The position numbers were made by a program, and so were the translations under genes. Below are positions 22,919 to 32,354 of a DNA stretch of 34,009 bases, piece by piece. This stretch comes from Clostridia bacterium (GTDB lineage: Bacteria; Bacillota; Clostridia; Oscillospirales; Acutalibacteraceae): NCBI GenBank assembly GCA_017414705.1, contig JAFQKX010000048.1, forward strand, positions 1 through 34,009, written 5' to 3'. How positions within the stretch are numbered: the first letter of the stretch is position 1; each line of letters opens with the position of its first letter. The notes below the pieces were generated by a model. The model made no database searches. It worked only from the letters and a program-made list of their open reading frames with translations, and was not told the origin of the DNA.

Positions 22919-24352
22919 ATGAAGCTGCGCAAGAGCAGTCTGACCAAAAAATGGATGCTCAACGTCATGAGCGTTGTTTTCATTACGCTGGCCGTGGTGG
23001 AGGCTTCGATCATCGTATTCGCCAAGGAATACTACCACAATTCGGTCTATCAGGTCATGAATGCCCAGTTGGAAACGCTGGAGGATTATTTTAACTCGTA
23101 TAAGAACAGCAGCGACGACGAATTTGAAGCGGTGGCGCGCTCCTTTGCCGAGACCTACGACGACAAGGAACGCTTTGAGGTGCAGATCTTTGACCGTGAA
23201 GGCACCGTCATCGTTTCCACCAGCGGCTTTGTGCCGTCGGAAAATGAAAACGTTTCGGATTATCAGACGGCGATCGGAAATGCTGACGGCGGATATACCG
23301 CCAGCTACACCGGTGAATTGACCAGCAGTGAGCCGATTATGGCCGTCACGGTGGCGTTGGGTGACACCTGCCGCGCGGTACGTATGCTGACCTCGTTATC
23401 GGTTGCCAACGAGCAGCTGATGATCATCAACCTGATCACGGCGGGGGTGTGCTTGCTGCTGTTTTCGGTCATTGCAGCCATCGGCGCCTTCTTCCTGCGC
23501 GGAATTTTGCGTCCCATTCGCAAGATCTCTGCGGTGGCACGCACCATCGCGCAGGGTAACTTTGACGCGTATATCGAGACCAACGACCGCGGCGAGATTG
23601 GGGATCTGTGCAACTCCATCAACTATATGGCCACCGAGCTGGGCACCACCGAGCGAATGAAAAACGATTTTATTTCTTCCATCTCCCACGAGCTGCGCAC
23701 GCCGTTGACCGCTATTCGCGGTTGGGGCGAGACGGTGGCCGAGCTGCCCGACGATCCCAAAACCGTACAAAAGGGTGCTGCGGTCATTCTTAGTGAAAGC
23801 GAGCGCTTGAGCGGTCTGGTGGAAAATCTGTTGGACTTCTCGCGCATGCAAAACGGTGCGCTGACCGTCAATCCCGTTTCCTGCGATCTCAACGCCCTGG
23901 TGCGCGAAGCCATGCTGGCGTTTGATAAAGCAGTGGAAAAGGCCGGACTTTCCATGAATTTCAAGGAGCGCAAGCTGCCCTCCGTTCCCTGCGACCGCAA
24001 CCGACTCAAGCAGGTGTTGGCAAACATTTTGGATAATGCCATCAAAAACACGCCGCGCGGCGGTCGCATCGTAGTGAGCACTAAAATGCAGGGTGCCTTT
24101 GCCGAGATCATCGTTTCAGATACCGGCAAAGGAATCCCACTCAAGGATCTGGGACGGGTCAAACAGAAATTTTACAAGGCAGAGACCAATCAGACGGTAC
24201 GCGGATCGGGCATCGGTCTGGCGGTAGCGGATGAGATCGTGCAAAAGCACGGCGGATCGCTTGCCATTAACAGCGTAGAACACATCGGTACGACGGTCAC
24301 CATTTCGTTGCCCGTCAAGCCCGGAAAGGAAGCAGAGCATGAGTCAAAATGA
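22919..24352 (+). CDS. Membrane sensor histidine kinase
   Basis: 477-aa partner of the upstream regulator. Two membrane helices (~14-35 and ~168-192) flank an extracytoplasmic domain of ~130 residues (ETLEDYFNSYKNSSDDEFEA...). A HAMP linker (RPIRKISAVARTIAQGNF) follows, then the dimerisation domain with His257 (FISSISHELRTPLTAIRGWG), and a HATPase domain with N box (NILDNAIKNTP), G1 (VSDTGKGI) and G2 (GSGIGLAV). The layout resembles PhoR/WalK-type kinases without a PAS domain. RBS aaaggag precedes ATG. Its stop overlaps the next gene by 14 bases. Confidence 0.93.
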   Translation: MKLRKSSLTKKWMLNVMSVVFITLAVVEASIIVFAKEYYHNSVYQVMNAQLETLEDYFNSYKNSSDDEFEAVARSFAETYDDKERFEVQIFDREGTVIVSTSGFVPSENENVSDYQTAIGNADGGYTASYTGELTSSEPIMAVTVALGDTCRAVRMLTSLSVANEQLMIINLITAGVCLLLFSVIAAIGAFFLRGILRPIRKISAVARTIAQGNFDAYIETNDRGEIGDLCNSINYMATELGTTERMKNDFISSISHELRTPLTAIRGWGETVAELPDDPKTVQKGAAVILSESERLSGLVENLLDFSRMQNGALTVNPVSCDLNALVREAMLAFDKAVEKAGLSMNFKERKLPSVPCDRNRLKQVLANILDNAIKNTPRGGRIVVSTKMQGAFAEIIVSDTGKGIPLKDLGRVKQKFYKAETNQTVRGSGIGLAVADEIVQKHGGSLAINSVEHIGTTVTISLPVKPGKEAEHESK

Positions 24353-25418
24353 ACGTGCGCAGGAGGTCTGTGAGCAACAGATCTGCCGCGACAGCAAGCA
24401 ATGTAAAAAGACCTCCATCGGCGGTCAGGCCTTGATTGAAGGCATTATGATGCGCGGTCCGCGCCGCACCATGATGGCGGTGCGTCACCTCGACGGGCAT
24501 ATTGTGACCGAAGAGATCCATCAAAAACCTGCCGACAGTCGCCCCAAAATTTTGAGACTCCCCATCATCCGCGGCGTGATCGGATATATTGATTCCATGA
24601 TATTCGGCTACAAGGCCTTGATGCGCTCGGCCGATCTGAGCGGCTTTGCCGAAACGGAAGAGGAATCCAAGAAAAAAGAGCCTGTGTCACAGGAGCTGCC
24701 ACAAGCCGACGAGCTGCCCGCCGAGCCAAAAGCGCAGGAAGAAACAAAAGAAGAAGCAAAGAAGGAAAATAATGCTTTACTCTCGGTAATTATGGTTATC
24801 GGCACGGTATTAGGCGTGGCTTTGGCGTTATTCTTGTTCCTTTGGCTGCCCGCATGGATCTTCGATCTGGTCAAGGGCTTGGTGAGTGCCGATATCACCC
24901 GCTTTAAGGGATTGTTTGAGAACGTGCTCAAGATCTTGATCTTGGTGGGATATATGGCTGCGGTTTCTTTGATGAAGGATATTCGCCGCACCTTTATGTA
25001 TCACGGTGCCGAGCACAAGACCATTGCCTGCTATGAGGCGGGGCTTGAACTGACGGTGGAAAACTGTCGCACACAACGCAGATTTCACCCGCGCTGCGGT
25101 ACCTCGTTCCTGATCCTGATGCTGCTGGTCAGCATTCTGACCTCTACCCTGCTGATTCTGTGCTTCCCCTCGTTGGCACATCACAGACTGCTTTGGGTGG
25201 CCATTAAATTATTGCTCATTCCGCTGGTTTGCGGTTTGGGTTATGAGCTCATCAAATTCTGCGGGCGGCACGATAATCTGTTCACCCGCATCATTTCAGC
25301 TCCCGGTATGTGGCTGCAAAGACTGACCACCAAGGAGCCGACGGATGATATGCTGGAGATTGCAATCTGCGCCATGACCGCCGTCATCCCCGAAAACAAG
25401 GAGGAAGACCAATGGTAA
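24339..25418 (+). CDS. DUF1385 (YqhQ-like) membrane protein
   Basis: 359-aa DUF1385 protein: SIGGQALIEGIMMRGPRR near the N terminus, RLPIIRGVIGYIDSMIFGYK, and the conserved RTFMYHGAEHKTIACYEAG and HPRCGTSFLILM in the second half. About four membrane helices. A highly charged linker (~105-147, Glu/Lys/Pro-rich, EEESKKKEPVSQELPQ and on) splits the conserved blocks. The His/Cys-rich motif hints at metal binding, but the molecular role of the family is not established. ATG 24339 overlaps the kinase gene by 14 bases and the stop overlaps prmC by 7 bases. DUF1385 next to prmC is a common Clostridia arrangement. Confidence 0.9.
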   Translation: MSQNERAQEVCEQQICRDSKQCKKTSIGGQALIEGIMMRGPRRTMMAVRHLDGHIVTEEIHQKPADSRPKILRLPIIRGVIGYIDSMIFGYKALMRSADLSGFAETEEESKKKEPVSQELPQADELPAEPKAQEETKEEAKKENNALLSVIMVIGTVLGVALALFLFLWLPAWIFDLVKGLVSADITRFKGLFENVLKILILVGYMAAVSLMKDIRRTFMYHGAEHKTIACYEAGLELTVENCRTQRRFHPRCGTSFLILMLLVSILTSTLLILCFPSLAHHRLLWVAIKLLLIPLVCGLGYELIKFCGRHDNLFTRIISAPGMWLQRLTTKEPTDDMLEIAICAMTAVIPENKEEDQW

Positions 25419-26233
25419 TTGCCGATCTGCAGCGCGAGCTGTGCGGTTGGATCTCCAAAACCGACGTGCAGGAGCTGATCGCGTACGAGCTGGGCATCCG
25501 CAGAAGCGAGCTGGCGACTCACGCGCAGCAGGAGCTGACCGATCTGCAGCAAAAACGCATTTGCGATCATTTCACGCGCCGTCTCAACGGAGAGCCGCTG
25601 CAATATATTTTGGGAGAATGGGATTTTTACGGGCGCACCTTTCGCGTCACGCCCGGCGTTCTGATCCCGCGCGCCGACACCGAAACGCTGATCGATGCTG
25701 CAAAGCAGCTGCTGCAACCGGGAGACGAGATTCTGGATCTGTGTACCGGTTCGGGCTGCATTCCCATCACGCTGACGCTGGAGGTTCCCGAAACCAAGGC
25801 CATTGCGTTGGAGCTGTATCCGGCAGCGGTGGAATTGGCGTCACAGAATGCGACGGCGCTTTCGGCTCCCGTCACGGTGCGGTGTGCCAACGTCCTCAGC
25901 GAGCCGAATGCCGATCTGATAGGACGCTTCCCCGTCATCACGGCCAACCCGCCCTATATCCGCAGCTGCGATATGGCGACGCTGCCGGTTGAGGTACAGT
26001 TCGAGCCCAAGGAGGCTTTGGACGGCGGTGTGGACGGGTTGATCTTTTATCGCTTCATCGCAAACGTATGGAAGCCTTGTCTCCAAAAGGGCGGAAAATT
26101 AGTGCTTGAGATCGGCTACGATCAGGCCATTGCCGTCACCGAGATCCTATGGCAAGAGGGTTTTCGCGACATCAAAACGGTGCAGGATGCAGGCGGAAAC
26201 GACAGGGTCATTATTGGGACATTAGATAATTGA
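25412..26233 (+). CDS. prmC: Peptide chain release factor glutamine methyltransferase PrmC
   Basis: 273-aa SAM-dependent methyltransferase that modifies the GGQ glutamine of release factors. The N-terminal helical domain (1-75) contains GEPLQYILGEWDFYG. SAM motif I is DLCTGSGCIPITL (109-121), and the catalytic NPPY (179-182) sits in ITANPPYIRS. Normal length. The usual neighbour prfA is missing: a promoter and recA follow directly. It overlaps the DUF1385 gene by 7 bases and ends this run of genes. Confidence 0.95.
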   Translation: MVIADLQRELCGWISKTDVQELIAYELGIRRSELATHAQQELTDLQQKRICDHFTRRLNGEPLQYILGEWDFYGRTFRVTPGVLIPRADTETLIDAAKQLLQPGDEILDLCTGSGCIPITLTLEVPETKAIALELYPAAVELASQNATALSAPVTVRCANVLSEPNADLIGRFPVITANPPYIRSCDMATLPVEVQFEPKEALDGGVDGLIFYRFIANVWKPCLQKGGKLVLEIGYDQAIAVTEILWQEGFRDIKTVQDAGGNDRVIIGTLDN

Positions 26234-26258
26234 ATTCCCCCTTTTTCGACAATATAAT
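26230..26258 (+). promoter_or_regulatory. Promoter of recA
   Basis: TTGAAT (26230-26235), a 17-base spacer and TATAAT (26253-26258). The -35 overlaps the prmC stop codon. I see no Gram-positive LexA box (CGAAC-N4-GTTCG type) around it. Confidence 0.85.
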
Positions 26259-26309
26259 TAGACAAGAAAGACAATGATTTTTGTAAAAAACAAAGGAGTG
26301 TAACATCCC

Positions 26310-27401
26310 ATGGCAGACAAGAAAAAAGCTTTGGAAACCGCGCTGACCCAAATTGAAAAGCAGTTTGGAAAAGGCGCCGTTATGAAATTGGGAGAGAACG
26401 CCTCGATGAACGTGGAAGCCATCTCCACCGGCTCGTTATCCTTGGATCTGGCGTTGGGAATCGGCGGCATTCCCAAGGGACGCGTGGTTGAGATCTACGG
26501 CCCCGAATCCTCAGGTAAGACCACCATTGCCCTGCACGTCATTGCGCAGGCGCAAAAGGCAGGTGGCGAGGCTGCATTCATCGACGTAGAGCACGCACTG
26601 GATCCCGTTTATGCCGCAAATCTGGGCATTGACATTGATTCCCTGCTTGTGGCTCAGCCCGATACCGGCGAGCAGGCATTGGAGATTGCCGAAGCATTGG
26701 TACGCAGCGGCGCCATTGACGTGGTGGTCGTGGACTCGGTTGCAGCGTTGGTTCCCCGTGCTGAAATTGAAGGTGAGATGGGTGACAGCCACGTGGGTCT
26801 GCAGGCACGTTTGATGTCGCAGGCACTCAGAAAGCTGACCGGTGCCATCTCCAAATCCAACTGCGCCGTGATCTTTATCAACCAGCTGCGTGAAAAGGTC
26901 GGCGTGATGTACGGCAATCCCGAGGTCACCACCGGCGGCCGCGCACTCAAATATTATTCCACCGTGCGTATTGACATCCGTCGCGTGGAAACGCTGAAGG
27001 TCGGCACCGAAATGGTCGGCTCTCACACCAAGGCGAAGGTGGTCAAAAACAAGATCGCTCCGCCCTTCAAGACTGCAGAGTTTGATATTATGTACGGCAA
27101 GGGAATTTCCAAGACGGGTGAGATCGTGGATCTGGCAGTACAGTTCGATATCATTCAAAAGAGCGGTGCTTGGTTCTCCTACGGTGAGATGCGCATCGGT
27201 CAGGGTCGTGAGAACGCCAAGCAATTTTTGGAGGATCATCCCGAGATCTGTGACGAGGTGGAAGCCAAGGTACGCGAGGCCTTCAAGGCTGCTACCGCAA
27301 CGCCGCAGAGAAAATCTGCTGCTCCCGCTGCAGAGCCGATCGCTCCCGCGGTGCAGGAAAAGGCTGCGGCCAACGTTAACATTGATATTTCAGTAGACTG
27401 A
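26310..27401 (+). CDS. recA: Recombinase A
   Basis: 363-aa RecA, the strand-exchange ATPase and SOS co-protease. Walker A is GPESSGKT (64-71), followed by IDVEHALDP, the Walker B-type [12 protein letters not shown], loop L1 ([20 protein letters not shown]) and loop L2 ([20 protein letters not shown]). The C-terminal domain is normal and ends in an Ala/Pro-rich tail without the strongly acidic stretch of E. coli RecA. An SD (aaaggag, around 26291) precedes ATG. recX follows after 4 bases. Confidence 0.98.
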   Translation: MADKKKALETALTQIEKQFGKGAVMKLGENASMNVEAISTGSLSLDLALGIGGIPKGRVVEIYGPESSGKTTIALHVIAQAQKAGGEAAFIDVEHALDPVYAANLGIDIDSLLVAQPDTGEQALEIAEALVRSGAIDVVVVDSVAALVPRAEIEGEMGDSHVGLQARLMSQALRKLTGAISKSNCAVIFINQLREKVGVMYGNPEVTTGGRALKYYSTVRIDIRRVETLKVGTEMVGSHTKAKVVKNKIAPPFKTAEFDIMYGKGISKTGEIVDLAVQFDIIQKSGAWFSYGEMRIGQGRENAKQFLEDHPEICDEVEAKVREAFKAATATPQRKSAAPAAEPIAPAVQEKAAANVNIDISVD

Positions 27402-27405
27402 TCGA

Positions 27406-28035
27406 ATGAAAATTCTATCGATTCGACCGCGGCGAGGTCACCTGGCCGCGGTTTATTGTGACAACCGAGAAGAGCCGTGGCTGCTGGATAAGGATGTGGT
27501 CGAGGAACGCCTGCATCAAGGTATGACGGTTACCGAAGCGTTATTGACGGAATTATCTGACGATTCAGCACGCCGACGTGCTATGAGCCGTGCGTTGTAT
27601 TTATTGGGCTTTCGCGATCACAGCAAACGCGAACTGCGTCAAAAGCTGCTGCGCTTGTTCCCGGCTGAGGCGGTGACTGCCGCCATTGATCGTTGCGGTG
27701 AGCTGGGACTGTTGGATGACCTGCGGTTTGCCCACGCATTGGCATCCGACTGCATTCACCTCAAGGGCTTCGGTACGGCCCGTGTGCGGCAAGAGCTTGC
27801 CAAAAAAGGCATCGACCGAGACACGGTACAGACGGTGCTGGAGGAATTACAGCCCGACCCCGCAGATCAGCTGGATGAGATCCTTGCGCGCCGTTTTTCT
27901 CCCCTTCCCGAGGATGATAAGGGCAAACGGCGGATGATGAATTATCTGCTCAGCCGCGGGTATCACTATCACGACATTAAAGATGCTCTGCAACGAGCCG
28001 GCATACAAGAGGAAGAACAGGATTATGAGTATTAA
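27406..28035 (+). CDS. recX: Regulatory protein RecX
   Basis: 209-aa RecX, a modulator of RecA filaments. Residues ~1-60 are a beta-rich N-terminal extension typical of Bacillota RecX. Three-helix RecX repeats follow (ALYLLGFRDHSKRELRQKLL, then GLLDDLRFAHALASDCIHLK and GTARVRQELAKKGIDRDTVQ). The gene is only 4 bases after recA, the classic arrangement, and its start has little Shine-Dalgarno, consistent with coupling. Its end overlaps rimO by 11 bases. Confidence 0.93.
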   Translation: MKILSIRPRRGHLAAVYCDNREEPWLLDKDVVEERLHQGMTVTEALLTELSDDSARRRAMSRALYLLGFRDHSKRELRQKLLRLFPAEAVTAAIDRCGELGLLDDLRFAHALASDCIHLKGFGTARVRQELAKKGIDRDTVQTVLEELQPDPADQLDEILARRFSPLPEDDKGKRRMMNYLLSRGYHYHDIKDALQRAGIQEEEQDYEY

Positions 28036-29359
28036 GATCGGAATGGTATCCTTAGGATGCCCCAAAAATCAGGTGGATGCTGAACAGATGTTGTATCTGC
28101 TGCAGGAAAACGGCTTTGAAATCACGCCGGACGAAGCGCAGGCAGATGTCATTATCGTCAACACCTGCGGCTTTATTGATCGCGCAAAAAAAGAAAGCAT
28201 TGACACCATTTTGGACGTTGCCACATTAAAGACCGAAGGAAATCTGGAGGCCTTGATCGTAACCGGATGTTTGGCAGAACGGTATATGCAGGACATTCTG
28301 CATGAGCTGCCCGAGGTGGATGCGGTGGTTGGCATCGGTGCATCGAAGGATATCTGCCGAATTGTCAACGAGGTGCTGCAAAACGGCACAAAGCAGTCCT
28401 ACCCTGCCGACAAAACCTCCTTACTGCTGGACGGCAAGCGCATTTTGGCAAACGATCCGTATTATGCTTATCTGCGTATTGCAGACGGTTGTGACAACTG
28501 CTGCACCTACTGTGCCATTCCCGCCATCCGCGGACGGTATCGCTCGCGCAGCATGGAATCCATCGTGCAAGAGGCGCAGACGCTGGCACAAAACGGTGTC
28601 AAAGAGTTGATCGTGGTTGCACAGGACGTCACCCGTTACGGCATTGATCTGTACGGTGAGCTGAAATTACCCGCTCTGCTCAAGGAGCTTTGCAAAATCG
28701 ACGGTATCGTTTGGATCCGTCTGTTGTACACCTACCCCGACAAGATCACTGACGAGCTGCTGGAGGTCATTGGGCAGGAGCAAAAAATCGTCAAATATCT
28801 GGATATGCCTCTGCAGCACTGTAACGGCGAGATCCTGAAGCGTATGAACCGCAGCGGAGATCGCAAGAGCCTAACTGCACTCATTCAAAAGATCCGCCGT
28901 ATGATCCCCGATATGGTACTGCGTACCACCTTCATTGCGGGATTTCCCGGTGAGAGCGAGCAGCAATTCGAGGAGCTGTGCGAATTTGTGCAGGAGATTC
29001 GATTTGAACGCATGGGTGCCTTTGCCTATTCTGCCGAAGAGGGCACGATTGCCGCAACCATGCCCGAGCAGGTGGAGCAATCCGAGCGCACACGGCGCAT
29101 GGAGCTGCTGATGGAACGCCAGAGCGTCATCAATGAGCAATATAACACCTCACGCGTGGGTCAAACGCTGCAGGTGTTGTGCGAGGGCTACGATCCTTAC
29201 ATCAAGCACTACTACGGACGCAGCGCTGCCGATGCTCCCGACATCGACTGTAAGGTGTTTTTCCACTCGGCAAAAAAAGTTGCAGCAGGAAGCTTTGTTT
29301 TTGTTGCAATTTCCGACCAAATGGAGTATGATTTATTAGGCGACCGCGTCGACGGTTGA
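28025..29359 (+). CDS. rimO: Ribosomal protein uS12 methylthiotransferase RimO
   Basis: 444-aa radical-SAM enzyme that adds a methylthio group to an aspartate of ribosomal protein S12. The N-terminal UPF0004 domain has the auxiliary-cluster cysteines 12, 48 and 82 (SLGCPKN, VNTCGF, VTGCLAER). The radical-SAM cluster is C156/C160/C163 (GCDNCCTYCAIP). LLYTYPDKITDELLEVI and the C-terminal TRAM domain (GQTLQVLCEG onward) fit RimO rather than MiaB. ATG 28025 is chosen because the conserved N terminus (IKIGMVSLGCPKN) starts there, with gaggaag upstream; it lies inside the last codons of recX. Confidence 0.95.
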   Translation: MSIKIGMVSLGCPKNQVDAEQMLYLLQENGFEITPDEAQADVIIVNTCGFIDRAKKESIDTILDVATLKTEGNLEALIVTGCLAERYMQDILHELPEVDAVVGIGASKDICRIVNEVLQNGTKQSYPADKTSLLLDGKRILANDPYYAYLRIADGCDNCCTYCAIPAIRGRYRSRSMESIVQEAQTLAQNGVKELIVVAQDVTRYGIDLYGELKLPALLKELCKIDGIVWIRLLYTYPDKITDELLEVIGQEQKIVKYLDMPLQHCNGEILKRMNRSGDRKSLTALIQKIRRMIPDMVLRTTFIAGFPGESEQQFEELCEFVQEIRFERMGAFAYSAEEGTIAATMPEQVEQSERTRRMELLMERQSVINEQYNTSRVGQTLQVLCEGYDPYIKHYYGRSAADAPDIDCKVFFHSAKKVAAGSFVFVAISDQMEYDLLGDRVDG

Positions 29360-29397
29360 CGTTTTGAAAAAAGTACATTAGATTTTAGGAGAGAATC

Positions 29398-29997
29398 ATG
29401 AACTTACCCAATAAGCTTACCGTATTGCGTATGATCCTGGCACCGTTGTTTTTGGCGTTGATGCTGATCGATTTCCCCTTCCATTATTTTGCCGCGTTGG
29501 CGGTCTTCATCTTTGCTTCGGTCACCGATCTGCTGGACGGCAAGATCGCCCGCAAGCAGGGCATCGTCACAAACTTCGGAAAATTTTTGGATCCCATTGC
29601 CGATAAAGTGCTGACTACTGCGGCATTTTTAGGCATGATGGCGGCCGGTATGAACCAATACAAAGGCGTGGTATGGATCGTCATGATCATTCTCATCCGT
29701 GAATTTGCCGTCGCTTCCCTGCGTATGATCTGTGCCGCTGAGGGCGAGGTCATTGCCGCCGATTATTTCGGCAAGCTCAAGACCGTGATGCAGATGGTGG
29801 CCATCATTATGGTATTGGCATTTGAAGCCTTCAAGCCGGTACTTGCCATGCTGCTGCACACCGAAATCACCTCCGTTCTGTTTTTGGGTATGGATATCCT
29901 TGCAAACGTCGTTTTATGGGTGTCGGCTGTACTGACGCTGTTGTCCGGCATCAATTATTTGGTCAAAAACAGAAAAATGATTGACTATCGCAAGTAA
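29398..29997 (+). CDS. pgsA: CDP-diacylglycerol-glycerol-3-phosphate 3-phosphatidyltransferase
   Basis: 199-aa membrane enzyme that makes phosphatidylglycerophosphate, the committed step to phosphatidylglycerol. The CDP-alcohol phosphotransferase motif D-x2-DG-x2-AR-x8-G-x3-D-x3-D is complete: D44, D47, G48, A51, R52, G61, D65 and D69. About five hydrophobic helices. N terminus MNLPNKLTVLRMILAP is standard for PgsA. RBS taggag precedes ATG. The 3' end contains the promoter of the next operon. Confidence 0.95.
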   Translation: MNLPNKLTVLRMILAPLFLALMLIDFPFHYFAALAVFIFASVTDLLDGKIARKQGIVTNFGKFLDPIADKVLTTAAFLGMMAAGMNQYKGVVWIVMIILIREFAVASLRMICAAEGEVIAADYFGKLKTVMQMVAIIMVLAFEAFKPVLAMLLHTEITSVLFLGMDILANVVLWVSAVLTLLSGINYLVKNRKMIDYRK

Positions 29998-30009
29998 AGC
30001 GAATATAAT
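29981..30009 (+). promoter_or_regulatory. Promoter of the cysE-cysS operon (inside the pgsA 3' end)
   Basis: TTGACT (29981-29986), 17 bases, TATAAT (30004-30009). The -35 and most of the spacer are within the last codons of pgsA; the start point is near 30016. Confidence 0.88.
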
Positions 30010-30015
30010 AGTAGT

Positions 30016-30243
30016 GTTGTTAATGTTGCTGGGAACGACCCAAGTACGCACCGTCCTCTTGAAGCAGAGAGAAAGGGCCATCGGCTGAAAGCCTTTTTGT
30101 CAATGGCGATGCGGAATGCAGTCGGGAGCACTCGGGAGGAAATGCCCGACGGAAGGGTGCCGTTATCTTCATCCGCAAAAGTGAGAAACCGGAGTGGAAC
30201 CGCGACTTTTCGCCTCCGATGCCTTTTGGCATCGGAGTTTTTT
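30016..30243 (+). promoter_or_regulatory. Cysteine T-box leader with terminator
   Basis: The T-box sequence AGTGGAACCGCG is at 30193-30204. Stem I shows an AGTA loop-E motif (30049 area) facing GAATGCA, in which TGC (30117-30119) is the candidate specifier for tRNA-Cys; cgca/tgcg and cgac/gtcg pairings flank it. The terminator is ctccgatgcc (30214-30223) with ggcatcggag (30228-30237) and six T. The competing antiterminator pairs ggag (30191-30194) with ctcc (30214-30217). Uncharged tRNA-Cys should allow read-through into cysE-cysS. Confidence 0.93.
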
Positions 30244-30263
30244 ATTTTGAAAGGAGATTTCTC

Positions 30264-30917
30264 ATGTTTTTTCAAAAAGCAAGAGAAGACGTTGCTGCCG
30301 TTCGTGAACGCGACCCCGCAGCGCGGTCTTTTTGGGAGGTCTATCTGCTATATCCCGGCGTACGTGCCATTCGTATGCATCGCCGTGCCAACTGGCTGTA
30401 TCGCCATCGCTGTTACTTTTTGGCACGCTGGATCTCGCAGCGTGCGGTACGCAAGACCGGCATTGAGATCCACCCTGCCGCAACGCTGGGCAAGGGATTG
30501 GTCATCGACCACGGCGCCGGCGTTGTGATCGGTGAGACCGCAGAGATCGGTGATAACGTCACCATTTATCAAGGGGTCACGCTGGGCGGTACCGGCAAGG
30601 ATACCGGCAAGCGTCATCCCACCATCGGAAACAACGTGGTCATCGGCTCGGGTGCCAAGGTGTTGGGGCCCTTTAAGGTGGGCAACAACTGCCGCATTGC
30701 AGCAGGTGCCGTGGTGCTGGATGAGATTCCCGACGATTGTACCGCCGTGGGTGTTCCCGCACGCGTGGTACGCCGCAAAGGACGCAAGGTAGATGCGCTG
30801 GATCACGTACACATTCCGGACCCTATTTCCCAAAAATTCTGCGAGCTGGAGGGCAAGATCCAACGGCTTGAGCAGCAACTCAATGAAGCAAATCAACAAC
30901 AAGGAGAAAATCAATGA
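30264..30917 (+). CDS. cysE: Serine O-acetyltransferase
   Basis: 217-aa enzyme making O-acetylserine, the first step of cysteine synthesis. An N-terminal helical part ([20 protein letters not shown]) is followed by left-handed beta-helix hexapeptide repeats with the catalytic Asp/His pair at 82-83 ([12 protein letters not shown]), then [17 protein letters not shown] and [14 protein letters not shown]. The C-terminal tail is a charged, Gln-rich helix ([18 protein letters not shown]). Length equals the short Bacillus-type CysE. ATG 30264 follows aaaggag; the frame is open upstream into the T-box terminator, which is not coding. It overlaps cysS by ATGA. Confidence 0.96.
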   Translation: MFFQKAREDVAAVRERDPAARSFWEVYLLYPGVRAIRMHRRANWLYRHRCYFLARWISQRAVRKTGIEIHPAATLGKGLVIDHGAGVVIGETAEIGDNVTIYQGVTLGGTGKDTGKRHPTIGNNVVIGSGAKVLGPFKVGNNCRIAAGAVVLDEIPDDCTAVGVPARVVRRKGRKVDALDHVHIPDPISQKFCELEGKIQRLEQQLNEANQQQGENQ

Positions 30918-32320
30918 AGATCTTTAACACTTTGACCCGCGAAAAGCAGGATTTCATCACCCTGCATGAAAATGAGGCACGCATTTACGTTTGCGGCCCC
31001 ACCGTCTATAACTTTATCCACATCGGCAACGCTCGTCCGCTGTGCGTGTTTGATACGCTGCGCCGTTATCTGGAATGGCGCGGTATGAAGGTGGTCTTCG
31101 TACAGAATTTCACCGACATTGACGATAAGATCATCCGCCGTGCCAACGAAGAGGGCATCGACTTTTTAGCGGTCAGCGAAAAATATATCGGCGAATTCAA
31201 GACCGATGCAGCAGGGCTGAACGTGCGCGAGGCATCGTATCATCCCCGCGCCACCGAGACCATTGACGAGATCATCGGCATCGTTTCCGATCTGATCGAA
31301 AACGGCTATGCTTATGAATCCAACGGTGACGTGTATTTCCGCGCGGGCAAATTCAACGAGTACGGCAAGTTGTCTCACCTGCCGCTGGATGAGTTGGAGG
31401 CAGGCGCACGCATTGACGTCAGCGAGGTCAAGGAAAACGCCGTAGACTTTGCTCTGTGGAAGGCAGCAAAGCCCGGCGAGCCGTTTTGGGAATCGCCGTG
31501 GGGCAAGGGACGCCCCGGTTGGCACATTGAATGCTCTGCCATGGCACGAAAATTCTTGGGCGAGACCATCGACCTGCATTGCGGCGGTCAGGATCTGATC
31601 TTCCCGCACCACGAAAACGAGATCGCACAGTCCGAATGCGCCAACGGCTGCGAGTTTGCCCGCTATTGGATGCACAACGGCTATATCAACGTGGACAACC
31701 GCAAGATGAGCAAATCGCTGGGCAATTTCTTTACCGTGCGCGACGTCGCTGCGCAGTACGGCTACGAGCCCATCCGCTTTTTAATGATCTCTTCCCACTA
31801 CCGCTCCCCCATCAATTACAGCGTAGAGATCATTGAGCAGAACATCCGTGCATTGGATCGTTTGTACAATTGCCGCGATGCCCTGAAATTTGCCCTACAG
31901 AACGCGCAGGACATTGCAGCAGACACGGACACCCTTTCTGCGTTTGAAGCCAAAAAGACGAAATTTATCGAAGAAATGGAGGATGATCTCAACACCGCCA
32001 ACGCCATTTCGGCGGTATTTGAGTTGGTCGCAGAGATCAACGCTGCCTGCATCGGTAAGCAGACGGTATCCAAGGAGCTTTGCCAAGCGGCGCTTGATCT
32101 GTTAGAGGAGCTGTGCGGCGTGCTGGGTCTGCTGTACGAGCGCAAGGACGAACAAGGCGACGACGATGAAACCGCCCGCATTGAGGCACTCATCGAGGAG
32201 CGTCAAGCCGCCCGAAAGGCACGCGACTTTGCCCGCGCCGACGCCATTCGCGACGAGTTAAAAGCCGAAGGCATCATCCTGGAGGACACCCCGCAGGGCG
32301 TCAAATGGAAACGCGCATAA
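30914..32320 (+). CDS. cysS: Cysteinyl-tRNA synthetase
   Basis: 468-aa class I synthetase. The N terminus [19 protein letters not shown] holds zinc ligand C27 and the HIGH-type motif HIGN (36-39). The central [10 protein letters not shown] and [16 protein letters not shown] supply the remaining zinc and cysteine-binding residues. KMSKS is at 264-268. A C-terminal DALR-type helical domain and anticodon-binding tail ([20 protein letters not shown]) complete it. It is coupled to cysE by ATGA and controlled by the same Cys T-box, so cysteine supply and tRNA charging rise together. Confidence 0.98.
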   Translation: MKIFNTLTREKQDFITLHENEARIYVCGPTVYNFIHIGNARPLCVFDTLRRYLEWRGMKVVFVQNFTDIDDKIIRRANEEGIDFLAVSEKYIGEFKTDAAGLNVREASYHPRATETIDEIIGIVSDLIENGYAYESNGDVYFRAGKFNEYGKLSHLPLDELEAGARIDVSEVKENAVDFALWKAAKPGEPFWESPWGKGRPGWHIECSAMARKFLGETIDLHCGGQDLIFPHHENEIAQSECANGCEFARYWMHNGYINVDNRKMSKSLGNFFTVRDVAAQYGYEPIRFLMISSHYRSPINYSVEIIEQNIRALDRLYNCRDALKFALQNAQDIAADTDTLSAFEAKKTKFIEEMEDDLNTANAISAVFELVAEINAACIGKQTVSKELCQAALDLLEELCGVLGLLYERKDEQGDDDETARIEALIEERQAARKARDFARADAIRDELKAEGIILEDTPQGVKWKRA

Positions 32321-32325
32321 AAATA

Positions 32326-32352
32326 AAAAGCTCGGTTAAACCGAGCTTTTTT
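32326..32352 (+). terminator. Rho-independent terminator after cysS
   Basis: aaaagctcggt (32326-32336) pairs with accgagctttt around a TAA loop, followed by TT. Confidence 0.9.
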
Positions 32353-32354
32353 AG

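Noticed and set aside
30219-30263. Longer CysE start reading through the T-box terminator
   Set aside because: ATG 30264 has a strong RBS and matches the Bacillus-type N terminus; the upstream codons are the terminator hairpin.
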